Below are positions 1 through 7,280 of a stretch of DNA of 11,093 bases, one piece after another; within the stretch, counting starts at the first letter, position 1; each line of letters starts with the position of its first letter. This DNA is from an uncultured Lachnospiraceae bacterium (GTDB lineage Bacteria; Bacillota; Clostridia; Lachnospirales; Lachnospiraceae), in the NCBI GenBank assembly GCA_902803155.1, contig CADCOU010000221.1, positions 1 through 11,093 of the forward strand. The letters run 5' to 3'. The position numbers and the translations under genes were made by a program. The notes under the pieces were generated by a model. It ran no database searches. It was given only the letters and a program-made list of their open reading frames with translations, and was not told the DNA's origin.

Positions 1-1
1 G

Positions 2-211
2 GTCGGAAACAGCGTAATCCGCCATCGCCTGACAAGACTTGTCAGAGAAAGCTATCGTCTTAATGAAAATGTATTCGTTGGGGGTCTTGACCTGATCGTA
101 CTGGTCCGGCCCGGCGCGAAAGAAAGCGATTTCTTTACTATTGAACGCGCGCTGCTCTCACTTGGAAGAAGAGCAGAAATCATCGAAAACCACACGGAGG
201 CAACGGTATGA
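2..211 (+). CDS. rnpA: RNase P protein component, 3' part (5' end outside the window)
   Basis: Protein subunit of ribonuclease P, which helps the catalytic RNA remove 5' leaders from tRNA precursors. Only the last 69 codons are present; the frame is open from base 2 and stops with TGA at 209-211. The visible part starts with VGNSVIRHRLTRLVRESYR. This matches the conserved RNA-binding helix of the family (usual form GNAVxRNRxKRxxRE), although the usual RNR core reads RHR here. The next segment, DLIVLVRPGAK, is the typical central beta strand. The stop codon overlaps the yidD start as ATGA, which implies translational coupling. The order rnpA-yidD-yidC-jag is the classic one in Firmicutes and supports the call. 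The start codon, and any rpmH or dnaA, lie upstream of the window. Confidence 0.95.
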   Translation, partial: VGNSVIRHRLTRLVRESYRLNENVFVGGLDLIVLVRPGAKESDFFTIERALLSLGRRAEIIENHTEATV

Positions 212-417
212 AAAAGATCATGATATGGTCGATCCGCAAATACCAGAAATATCTGTCTCCGATTAAAACGACCCGCTGCCCGTATTACCCGACCTGCAGC
301 AATTATGCTCTGGAAGCGGTCAGTAAATACGGTGCGGTAAAGGGAGGATTACTTGCCGGATGGAGACTTCTCCGCTGCAACCCGTTTTCGCACGGAGGAT
401 ATGATCCGGTACCGTAA
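208..417 (+). CDS. yidD: Membrane protein insertion efficiency factor YidD
   Basis: Small (69 aa) membrane-associated protein of the YidD/DUF37 family, thought to assist YidC in inserting and folding inner-membrane proteins. The start is an amphipathic basic helix (MKKIMIWSIRKYQKYLSPIK). The family signature follows: C24-PYYPT-C30-SNYALEAVSKYG, then GWRLLRC57NPFSHGGYDPVP at the C terminus. The three conserved cysteines and the terminal GGYDPVP are intact and the length is normal. The ATG overlaps the rnpA stop (ATGA), and a GGAGG-type ribosome site (CGGAGG, 195-200) lies inside the rnpA 3' end. yidC follows after 60 bases, so the two are probably co-transcribed. Confidence 0.96.
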   Translation: MKKIMIWSIRKYQKYLSPIKTTRCPYYPTCSNYALEAVSKYGAVKGGLLAGWRLLRCNPFSHGGYDPVP

Positions 418-477
418 AGATATACGGCAGGAAATGTTTCTGAAGTATATCATTCACATTTCAAAGAGGACTGAGGT

Positions 478-1740
478 ATGAATTTACTTACCAAGAGCGG
501 TGGATTTCTCGGCCCGATCGCAACTGTGCTCGGATACATCATGAGCGGGATCTTTGCGGTCCTGATTGCCATCCATATTCCGAATATCGGCCTTGCAATC
601 ATACTGTTCACTATCGTCATTTATATGCTGATGCTTCCGCTGACTTACAGGCAGCAGAAGTTCTCCAGAATGACCCCGCTGATGAACCCGGAACTGAACG
701 CGATCCGCGATAAGTATAAGGGAAAGCAGGATCAGGCTTCCATGCAGCGCATGAATGAGGAGACCCAGATGGTATACGCCAAGTATGGCGTCAACCCTGC
801 CGGTTCCTGCGTGCAGCTTGCGATCACGATGCTTATCCTGTTCCCGCTGTACCGCGTGATCATGAATATTCCGGCGTACGTTGCGCAGGTCAAAGAAGTT
901 TTCACAGCACTCGCTACACAGCTTCTGACAACCGCCGGGGCGGAAGAATATCTGAAAGAGATCGCATCTTCCATCCAGGCTACCACGATCACCAAATCAT
1001 TTACCGAGAATACGATCGTTGATACACTCTACAAGTTCCGTCCCGGAAACTGGGCTGCGCTTGCGGAGAAATTCCCGGAACTCTCAGACGTTATCTCGAA
1101 AACAGCAAAGACGATCGGGGATATGAATCATTTCCTCGGACTGAATATCGCGAATACACCGCTGAACATCATCAAAGAGCATGCTTCAGTGGGACTTGTG
1201 ATCGCAGCAGTCCTGGTTCCCGTTCTTGCTGCTCTTTCCCAGTGGATCTCCGTCAAACTGATGACAGGAAGCCAGCAGCCGGAAGGATCCGATCAGATGG
1301 CAGGCACCATGAAGACCATGAACAATGTCATGCCTCTGATGTCCGCGTTCTTCTGCCTGAGTCTCCCGGTCGGAATGGGCATCTACTGGATCATGTCTGC
1401 AGTTGTGCGTACCATCCAGCAGTACTTTATCAACAAGCATCTTGACAAGCAGGATATGACAGAGCTTCTCCAGAAGAATATGGAGAAGAACAAGAAAAAG
1501 ATGGAGAAAAAGGCAGGAGTTACAGGCGCCCAGATCTCCCAGAACGCTGCGATCAATACCAGGAATATCGAGAATCAGAATCCGAATGCAGGAAGACTCA
1601 GCCGGGCAAAAGAGCTGTCGAAAGAAGCAGCGAATGTATCGGAGGATACCGTGCAGAGCAAGAAAAATGTGCGCCCGGGTTCTCTGGCTGAAAAAGCCAA
1701 TATGGTATCGGTGTATAATGAGTCGCACCGGAAAAAATAA
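478..1740 (+). CDS. yidC: Membrane protein insertase YidC/Oxa1 family
   Basis: Insertase of the YidC/OxaI/SpoIIIJ family, placing proteins into the cytoplasmic membrane alone or with SecYEG. At 420 aa it lacks the large periplasmic domain of proteobacterial YidC, and no lipobox cysteine is visible near the N terminus. Hydrophobic segments lie around residues 12-35, 40-56, 111-130, 238-258 and 286-315. Typical family segments are LPLTYRQQKFSRM (first cytosolic loop), YGVNPAGSCVQL, and SLPVGMGIYWIMS in the last membrane pair. The C-terminal 80 residues are a basic tail, as expected for a ribosome-contacting YidC. Residue 49, where the hydrophilic-groove arginine sits in well-studied members (five residues before the conserved proline P54), is tyrosine here. 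The start is supported by AAAGAGGA at 463-470, 7 bases upstream. jag follows 33 bases downstream. Confidence 0.95.
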   Translation: MNLLTKSGGFLGPIATVLGYIMSGIFAVLIAIHIPNIGLAIILFTIVIYMLMLPLTYRQQKFSRMTPLMNPELNAIRDKYKGKQDQASMQRMNEETQMVYAKYGVNPAGSCVQLAITMLILFPLYRVIMNIPAYVAQVKEVFTALATQLLTTAGAEEYLKEIASSIQATTITKSFTENTIVDTLYKFRPGNWAALAEKFPELSDVISKTAKTIGDMNHFLGLNIANTPLNIIKEHASVGLVIAAVLVPVLAALSQWISVKLMTGSQQPEGSDQMAGTMKTMNNVMPLMSAFFCLSLPVGMGIYWIMSAVVRTIQQYFINKHLDKQDMTELLQKNMEKNKKKMEKKAGVTGAQISQNAAINTRNIENQNPNAGRLSRAKELSKEAANVSEDTVQSKKNVRPGSLAEKANMVSVYNESHRKK

Positions 1741-1773
1741 CATAGTCTGAAAAACAAAAAGAGGAATTAAGAA

Positions 1774-2898
1774 ATGAGTGAAATGATCAGGGTCAGCGGA
1801 AAGACGCTGGAGGACGCGATTACAAACGCGACCATCAGTCTCGGCGTGACCAGTGACAGTATCGTATATACGATAATCGAACATGAATCCAAAGGCTTCC
1901 TCGGGATCGGCGCAAAGGATGCGGTCATTGAGGTCAGAGTCAAGAATGAGGCGGATTATGAAGCTGAAAAGCTGAAGATCAAAGCCGAGGAAGACGCGGC
2001 CCGTGCCGCGCAGGAAGCAGCTGATAAGGCAGCTGCGGAAGAAGAAAATGCAGCGCAGGCAGCCGCAGAAGAAATGATTTCCAGGGAAACAGAAGAAACG
2101 GCTGACGTTTCGGAAGAAGCTGCATCAAACGCTGCACAGACAGAAGAAACAGCGGAAGAAGCTGCAGAAGAAACGGAAGAATATGCGGAAGAAATTCCCA
2201 GAAAGAGAACCCGAGAGATCAAACCGCTCGAAGATCCGAGTGAAGCCATTGCCAAGGCGGAAGGATTCCTTCGCGATGTGTATCAGGCGATGGGCATGGA
2301 TGTTGAACTGATCAGCACCTATGACGGGGAAGTCCTGAATGTCCAGATGAACGGGGATGATATGGGCATCCTGATCGGCAAGAGAGGCCAGACCCTGGAT
2401 TCTCTGCAGTATCTGGTAAGCCTGGTAGTCAACAAGGAAAGCCCGACCTATGTCAGGGTCAAGCTTGATACCGAGAACTACCGCGACAGACGCAAGGCAA
2501 CGCTTGAAAATCTTGCAAAGAATATCGCAGTTAAGGTTAAGAAGAACCGTCAGACGGTTTATCTTGAGCCGATGAATCCGTATGAGAGACGGATCATCCA
2601 CTCTGCTCTTCAGAGCGACCCGTTTGTCACAACTTACAGTGAGGGTGAGGAGCCGAACCGCAAGGTTGTCGTAGCACTGAAAAAAGACGCGGACCTGGAC
2701 GCGCTTGAGCGCAAGTACGGTGAAAAGCGTGGCAGAGGCGGCTACCGCAATTCAAGAGGAAGAGGCGGCCGCAATGACAGGAGAGGTTCAAGGCGGCAGG
2801 ACAGGGATGCATTCAATGAAGCGGCGGATATCATCGAGCCGGTTGAGATCCCGGATACTCTGACGGAGTCTTTTGAAGAGACCTCCTCTGAAGAATAA
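1774..2898 (+). CDS. khpB: RNA-binding protein KhpB/Jag (Jag-N, KH and R3H domains)
   Basis: RNA-binding protein of the KhpB/Jag/EloR family, which in other Firmicutes affects cell elongation and division, often together with KhpA. Domains in order: the Jag-N domain (about 1-58, with ESKGFLGIGAKDA); a long Ala/Glu-rich acidic linker (about 60-148); a KH domain with its loop at G202-K-R-G205, followed by QTLDSLQYL; and an R3H domain with R272-x3-H276 (ERRIIHSALQ). After the R3H comes an Arg/Gly-rich tract (319-345, containing RGRGG repeats) and then an acidic tail to residue 374. The length exceeds the compact family members of about 200-250 aa because of the linker and tail. AGAGGA at about 1759-1764 is the ribosome site. 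It directly follows yidC, and a strong terminator lies 22 bases after the stop. Confidence 0.95.
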   Translation: MSEMIRVSGKTLEDAITNATISLGVTSDSIVYTIIEHESKGFLGIGAKDAVIEVRVKNEADYEAEKLKIKAEEDAARAAQEAADKAAAEEENAAQAAAEEMISRETEETADVSEEAASNAAQTEETAEEAAEETEEYAEEIPRKRTREIKPLEDPSEAIAKAEGFLRDVYQAMGMDVELISTYDGEVLNVQMNGDDMGILIGKRGQTLDSLQYLVSLVVNKESPTYVRVKLDTENYRDRRKATLENLAKNIAVKVKKNRQTVYLEPMNPYERRIIHSALQSDPFVTTYSEGEEPNRKVVVALKKDADLDALERKYGEKRGRGGYRNSRGRGGRNDRRGSRRQDRDAFNEAADIIEPVEIPDTLTESFEETSSEE

Positions 2899-2920
2899 GA
2901 ACCATTAACGGACGGGATAC

Positions 2921-2954
2921 ACGGGAGGTTATCAGAAGATGGCCTCCCGTTTTT
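2921..2954 (+). terminator. Rho-independent terminator after khpB
   Basis: The arms are ACGGGAGGTTATC (2921-2933) and GATGGCCTCCCGT (2938-2950). They pair over 13 positions, of which two are T/G wobbles, around an AGAA loop. The T run is at 2950-2954. This should end the rnpA-yidD-yidC-khpB transcript. The mnmE ribosome site begins only 11 bases after the T run, so this hairpin sits directly in front of the next gene. Confidence 0.88.
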
Positions 2955-2979
2955 GATCAGAGTCTGGAGGATTTAGTTC

Positions 2980-4383
2980 ATGGGTTACGCGAGTGAGGAT
3001 ACGATCGCGGCGGTTGCGACTGCGATGAGTGCTTCGGGTATCGGGATCATCCGGATCTCGGGACCGGATGCGGTACGTGCTGCCGATCGGATATACAGGT
3101 CCCCGAAAAGGAAGACAAAACTTTGTGACGTTCCTTCCCATACGATCCATTTCGGAACGATTGAGGATCTGTCCGGACAGGTGATTGATGAAGTCCTGGT
3201 CAGTGTGATGCGTGCTCCGAGATCCTATACGGCGGAAGATACGGTGGAGATTAACTGCCATGGCGGAGTTCTGGCCATGCGCCGCGTCCTGGATGCTGTA
3301 CTTTCGTGTGGTTTTGTCCGGATCGCGGAGCCGGGGGAATTCACAAAACGGGCGTTTCTGAACGGGAGGATCGATCTGTCCCGCGCAGAAGCGGTCATGG
3401 ACCTGATCGAAGCGAAGAATGAATATGCACTGAAGAACTCCGTCAGCCAGGTACGAGGGTCGCTGTTTCAGAAGATCACGGATCTCCGTTCACAGATCCT
3501 GTATCAGATTGCACATATTGAAGCTTCGCTGGATGATCCGGAACATCTGGATTTCGCGTCACATATCGGGGAACTGGACAGATCGGTCCTCAGATGGCAG
3601 CAGGAGATACGCCGTCTGATTGATACGTTTGAAGACGGACGGCTGGCTCAGGAAGGTATCCGGACCGTTATCGTCGGAAAACCGAATGCCGGCAAATCCT
3701 CTCTCCTGAACCTGATGCTTGGACAGGAACGGGCTATCGTGACCGATATAGCGGGAACGACAAGAGATGTGCTGACGGAAACCATCAATCTGCAGGGGAT
3801 CACACTTCTGATCACGGATACTGCAGGGATACGGCAGACCGAAGATCAGGTGGAACAGATCGGTGTGGAGAGGGCAAAACAAAGCGCTTCCGACGCGGAC
3901 CTGCTTCTGTGGATCGTGGATTCTTCTACGCCGCTGGATGAAGATGACAGACACATCAGCACGCTCCTTCGGGGACGGCCGGCAGTCATACTGCTGAACA
4001 AATCCGATCTGAAAACCGTTGTGGATGAATCCGATATCCGGAAGCTGCTTATCGAAGCAGAGGACATCCCTGTACTTTCATTTTCTGCAACACAGAAAAC
4101 CGGATTTGATGAATTGGTCGGACTACTGAAAGATATGTTCTTTCGTGGTAAACTGTCGTGGAATGATGAAGTGGTCATTACGAATATGCGCCACTGCGCT
4201 CTCCTCTCGAGATCCGAAGAGAGTCTTCTCCGCGTGAAGGAGAGTATACAGTGCGGCATGAGCGAAGATTTTTATTCGATCGACCTGATGGATGCCTACG
4301 AAGCGCTTGGAGAGATCATCGGAGAAGAGATCGGGGATGATCTTGCGGATGAGATATTCAGCCGTTTCTGTATGGGTAAATAA
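2980..4383 (+). CDS. mnmE: tRNA uridine-5-carboxymethylaminomethyl modification GTPase MnmE
   Basis: GTPase that with MnmG installs the (carboxymethyl)aminomethyl group at C5 of wobble uridine 34 in certain tRNAs, using a tetrahydrofolate-derived carbon. At 467 aa it has normal family length. The N-terminal folate-binding domain starts with EDTIAAVATAMSASGIGIIRISG. The helical domain carries GEFTKRAFLNGRIDLSRAEAVMDLI. The embedded G domain has G1 at G233-KPNAGKS240, G2 GTTRD at 259-263, G3 DTAG at 280-283 and G4 NKSD at 340-343. The protein ends in FCMGK, keeping the catalytic C-terminal cysteine (C464) of the family's C-[ILM]-G-K motif. The start at 2980 is set by GGAGG at 2966-2970. mnmG, its obligate partner, follows after 66 bases. 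Confidence 0.98.
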   Translation: MGYASEDTIAAVATAMSASGIGIIRISGPDAVRAADRIYRSPKRKTKLCDVPSHTIHFGTIEDLSGQVIDEVLVSVMRAPRSYTAEDTVEINCHGGVLAMRRVLDAVLSCGFVRIAEPGEFTKRAFLNGRIDLSRAEAVMDLIEAKNEYALKNSVSQVRGSLFQKITDLRSQILYQIAHIEASLDDPEHLDFASHIGELDRSVLRWQQEIRRLIDTFEDGRLAQEGIRTVIVGKPNAGKSSLLNLMLGQERAIVTDIAGTTRDVLTETINLQGITLLITDTAGIRQTEDQVEQIGVERAKQSASDADLLLWIVDSSTPLDEDDRHISTLLRGRPAVILLNKSDLKTVVDESDIRKLLIEAEDIPVLSFSATQKTGFDELVGLLKDMFFRGKLSWNDEVVITNMRHCALLSRSEESLLRVKESIQCGMSEDFYSIDLMDAYEALGEIIGEEIGDDLADEIFSRFCMGK

Positions 4384-4449
4384 CCGTATTATCAGAACAA
4401 TGTGATCCGTATCGTATATGTTAACGTACATTGAGACAGGAAGCAGCGT

Positions 4450-6324
4450 ATGTTGGAAGAGTATGCAGATATTGTTGTTGTAGGAGCAGGTCATGCGGGC
4501 TGCGAGGCGGCGCTTGCCTGTGCGCGGCTCGGCCTTGAAACCGTGATCTTTACCATGAGCACGGAGTCGATTGCCATGATGCCCTGCAACCCGCATATCG
4601 GAGGCAGTTCCAAAGGCCATCTGGTCCGGGAGATCGATGCGCTCGGCGGAGAGATGGCACGATGCATAGACCGTACATTTCTGCAGAGCCGGATGCTGAA
4701 TCAGTCAAAAGGTCCTGCGGTACATTCCCTGCGCGCACAGGCGGATAAAGCAGCCTACTCTTCTCTGATGCGCAGAACGCTGGAGATGCAGGATCATCTT
4801 CAGATCCGCCAGCAGGAAGTTACGGAGATTATTACGGATGAAAACAATCAGCTGACCGGGGTAAAGACGATATCCGGAACCATCTGGCACTGCAGGGCGG
4901 CGATCCTCTGTACGGGGACCTATCTGAACGCCCGCTGCATCTATGGTGATGTGTCCATCGGATCCGGACCGAACGGAACACCGTCTGCGAATCACCTGAC
5001 GGATTCCCTGAAGGCGCACGGGATCGAGATGTACCGGTTCAAGACAGGTACCCCTGCCCGCATGGACGGGAAGACGATCGACTATTCAAAAATGACACGT
5101 CAGGACGGAGATATCCCGGTCGTACCGTTTTCCTTTGAAACAGATCCCGACAGCGTGCAGATCGAACAGATGCCGGTTTATCTGACGCATACCAACGAAG
5201 AGACGCACAGGATCCTCCGGGAGAACCTGGACCGCTCTCCTCTCTTCTCCGGTGAGATCAGCGGGACCGGCCCGCGCTACTGCCCTTCCATAGAGGACAA
5301 AGTCGTACGGTTTGCTGATAAGACAGCCCATCACGTGTTTGTCGAACCGCAGGGCAGGGAGACAAATGAAATGTATATCGACGGCATGTCAAGCAGCATG
5401 CCGGAAGACGTACAGGTAGCAATGTACCGGACCGTACCCGGGCTCGAACATGCGCGTATCGTAAAGATGGCCTATGCCATCGAGTACGACTGCATCAACG
5501 CACTTCAGCTGAATGAAGTGTTTGAATTCAAAAAGATCCCCGGGTTGTTTTCCGGAGGTCAGTTCAACGGAAGCTCAGGGTACGAGGAAGCTGCGGCGCA
5601 GGGACTGTATGCCGGATTGAATGCGGCGATGAAGCTGCTCGGCAGAGAACCGCTCTTTATCGACCGCTCGGAGGGATATATCGGCGTTCTGGTGGATGAT
5701 CTGATCACAAAGGAAAATCACGAGCCTTACCGGATGATGACATCCCGGGCGGAATACCGTCTTCTTCTGCGTCAGGATAACGCAGAACTGAGACTCCTGG
5801 AAAAAGGATACCGCACGGGGCTTGTCAGTGAAGAGAGATATCAGAAGTTCCTGAAGAAAAAAACACAGATTCAGGAAGAGATCAGCCGATTGAATACCCT
5901 GAGGGTCGGCGCCGGGAGTGCTGTCCGGGAATGTCTCGGCAAACTCGGAAGCACACCTCTCTCCACTTCCGCTACAATGGCAGAACTGATCCGGAGACCG
6001 GAGCTTTCCTATCAGGCCCTGTCTGTGATCGATCCGGAGCGCCCGAAGCTTCCTTTCGATGTGCAGGAAGAAGTGAACATAGAAATCAAATATGAAGGAT
6101 ATATCACAAGACAGGAACGGCAGGTAGAACAGTTCCGGAAGATGGAAGAGAAAAAGATTCCGGCCGACATAGATTATGATTTGGTTCCGAGCCTGCGCAA
6201 CGAGGCCCGTCAGAAACTGAAGGAAGTCCGGCCGTCTTCTATTGGTCAGGCGTCACGCGTCATGGGAGTCAATCCTGCAGATATCGCTGTCCTGACGATA
6301 TTCCTGAAGGGAAAACGGAGATGA
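4450..6324 (+). CDS. mnmG: tRNA uridine-5-carboxymethylaminomethyl modification enzyme MnmG (GidA)
   Basis: FAD-dependent partner of MnmE in wobble-uridine modification of tRNA; it binds FAD and NADH. At 624 aa it is full length. The Rossmann FAD-binding motif is G12-A-G-H-A-G17 in VVVGAGHAGCEAAL. The two conserved cysteines are present: C46 in MMPCNPHIGG and C278 in GPRYCPSIEDK. The second family signature is GGQFNGSSGYEEAAAQG at 369-385, and the C-terminal MnmE/tRNA-interaction domain runs from about residue 450 to the end. AGGA at 4438-4441 is a modest ribosome site with suitable spacing. The 66-base gap from mnmE shows no terminator, so mnmE and mnmG are probably co-transcribed. Confidence 0.98.
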   Translation: MLEEYADIVVVGAGHAGCEAALACARLGLETVIFTMSTESIAMMPCNPHIGGSSKGHLVREIDALGGEMARCIDRTFLQSRMLNQSKGPAVHSLRAQADKAAYSSLMRRTLEMQDHLQIRQQEVTEIITDENNQLTGVKTISGTIWHCRAAILCTGTYLNARCIYGDVSIGSGPNGTPSANHLTDSLKAHGIEMYRFKTGTPARMDGKTIDYSKMTRQDGDIPVVPFSFETDPDSVQIEQMPVYLTHTNEETHRILRENLDRSPLFSGEISGTGPRYCPSIEDKVVRFADKTAHHVFVEPQGRETNEMYIDGMSSSMPEDVQVAMYRTVPGLEHARIVKMAYAIEYDCINALQLNEVFEFKKIPGLFSGGQFNGSSGYEEAAAQGLYAGLNAAMKLLGREPLFIDRSEGYIGVLVDDLITKENHEPYRMMTSRAEYRLLLRQDNAELRLLEKGYRTGLVSEERYQKFLKKKTQIQEEISRLNTLRVGAGSAVRECLGKLGSTPLSTSATMAELIRRPELSYQALSVIDPERPKLPFDVQEEVNIEIKYEGYITRQERQVEQFRKMEEKKIPADIDYDLVPSLRNEARQKLKEVRPSSIGQASRVMGVNPADIAVLTIFLKGKRR

Positions 6325-6442
6325 ACTTCCCAGAGCCGGCTATCGTCGGATGGAGCTTTCTTACGGTTTCCCGATGATGCAGAAATAAAAGAAAGGAACG
6401 GTTTCCCTGCCGGGGACGGAAAGGCAGACCGCTGTCATATCG
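6325..6442 (+). other. mnmG-rsmG intergenic spacer with short direct repeat
   Basis: This gap of 118 bases is long for a gene pair that is usually tightly packed. It contains the 9-mer CGGTTTCCC twice, at 6364-6372 and 6399-6407, spaced 35 bases apart. A weak hairpin can be drawn around the second copy. I see no convincing promoter, terminator or small ORF. Confidence 0.4.
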
Positions 6443-7180
6443 ATGGAAATAGATAAATCAACCCGAAGCACATCGACGCTTGTCGATGGATGCGAAGAGC
6501 TTGGAATCCGGCTTTCCGGGCGGCAGACCGACCAGTTTGTCCGTTATTATGAGATGCTGACCGAGAAGAATAAGGTAATGAACCTTACCGCAGTTACAAA
6601 ATGGGAGGAAGTCCTTACCAGGCATTTTCTCGACAGCCTGCTGGTGTGCAGGGTTACAGACCTGCAGACAGACAGTCTGAAAGTCCTGGATCTGGGTACA
6701 GGCGCCGGATTTCCCGGTGTCCCGCTGAAGATAGCATTTCCGCAGCTTTCCATTACTCTGGCGGATTCTCTGAACAAAAGAATAGGGTTTCTGGATGATG
6801 TGATCCGGGATCTGCAGCTTGGGGGGATACAAACCGTCCATGCGCGGGCGGAAGATCTCGGACACAGACCGGAATACCGGCAGCAGTATGATCTGGTTGT
6901 TTCAAGAGCTGTTGCGAATCTTGCTTCGCTTAGTGAATACTGCCTTCCGTTTGTACGGAGAGGCGGACTGTTCATCGCATACAAATCGACAAACATCGAT
7001 ACAGAATATCAGAACTCCTTACGGGCAGTCCGGCTGCTCGGAGGGAAGCCGGAAGGGATCACTACTCTCCCGCTTCCGCATGCCGGGCTGGAACGGTCTT
7101 TTGCGGTAGTCCGTAAAGTAAGTGACACTGCGCAAAAGTATCCGAGGAAAGCCGGAGTACCATCCAGATCTCCTTTGTAA
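6443..7180 (+). CDS. rsmG: 16S rRNA (guanine527-N7)-methyltransferase RsmG (GidB)
   Basis: SAM-dependent methyltransferase that makes m7G527 in 16S rRNA; loss of this mark gives low-level streptomycin resistance in several bacteria. The family N terminus is visible as ELGIRLSGRQTDQFVRYYEML and NKVMNLTAVT. SAM motif I is VLDLGTGAGFPGVPLKIAFP (81-100). It is followed by ADSLNKRIGFLDDV and YDLVVSRAVANL (149-160), and the end is the usual KYPRKAGVPSRSPL. At 245 aa it is slightly long. ATG 6443 is the only standard start after the in-frame TAA at 6386. No good ribosome site precedes it; the nearest purine tract, GGAAAGG (6418-6424), is about 18 bases away. The gene ends at a strong terminator. Confidence 0.96.
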   Translation: MEIDKSTRSTSTLVDGCEELGIRLSGRQTDQFVRYYEMLTEKNKVMNLTAVTKWEEVLTRHFLDSLLVCRVTDLQTDSLKVLDLGTGAGFPGVPLKIAFPQLSITLADSLNKRIGFLDDVIRDLQLGGIQTVHARAEDLGHRPEYRQQYDLVVSRAVANLASLSEYCLPFVRRGGLFIAYKSTNIDTEYQNSLRAVRLLGGKPEGITTLPLPHAGLERSFAVVRKVSDTAQKYPRKAGVPSRSPL

Positions 7181-7186
7181 AGAAAT

Positions 7187-7224
7187 AAAAAAGGTCCGTA
7201 TGACAAATCATACGGACCTTTTTT
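7187..7224. terminator. Bidirectional intrinsic terminator between rsmG and the hydrolase gene
   Basis: Perfect 17-bp inverted repeat: the arm AAAAAAGGTCCGTATGA (7187-7203), loop CAAA (7204-7207) and the exact complement (7208-7224). The arms begin in A6 and end in T6, so each strand reads as a GC stem followed by a U run. The + strand stop of rsmG is 6 bases upstream. The stop of the - strand gene is 56 bases away on the other side. It can therefore end both convergent transcripts. Confidence 0.93.
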
Positions 7225-7280
7225 GACAATACTGACCTGATATTTGCCGGATGATCAAAAAAACTATCGAAACTCCTCTT

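Noticed and set aside
1186..1884. 232-codon - strand open frame opposite yidC and the start of khpB
   Set aside because: The protein is Cys/His-rich in a way typical of antisense reading, it spans two clear + strand genes, and it matches nothing I recognise.
5326..5341. CACGTG core inside mnmG as a possible parS
   Set aside because: Only the central hexamer (5332-5337) and a few flanking bases match; the outer arms of the 16-bp consensus are absent.
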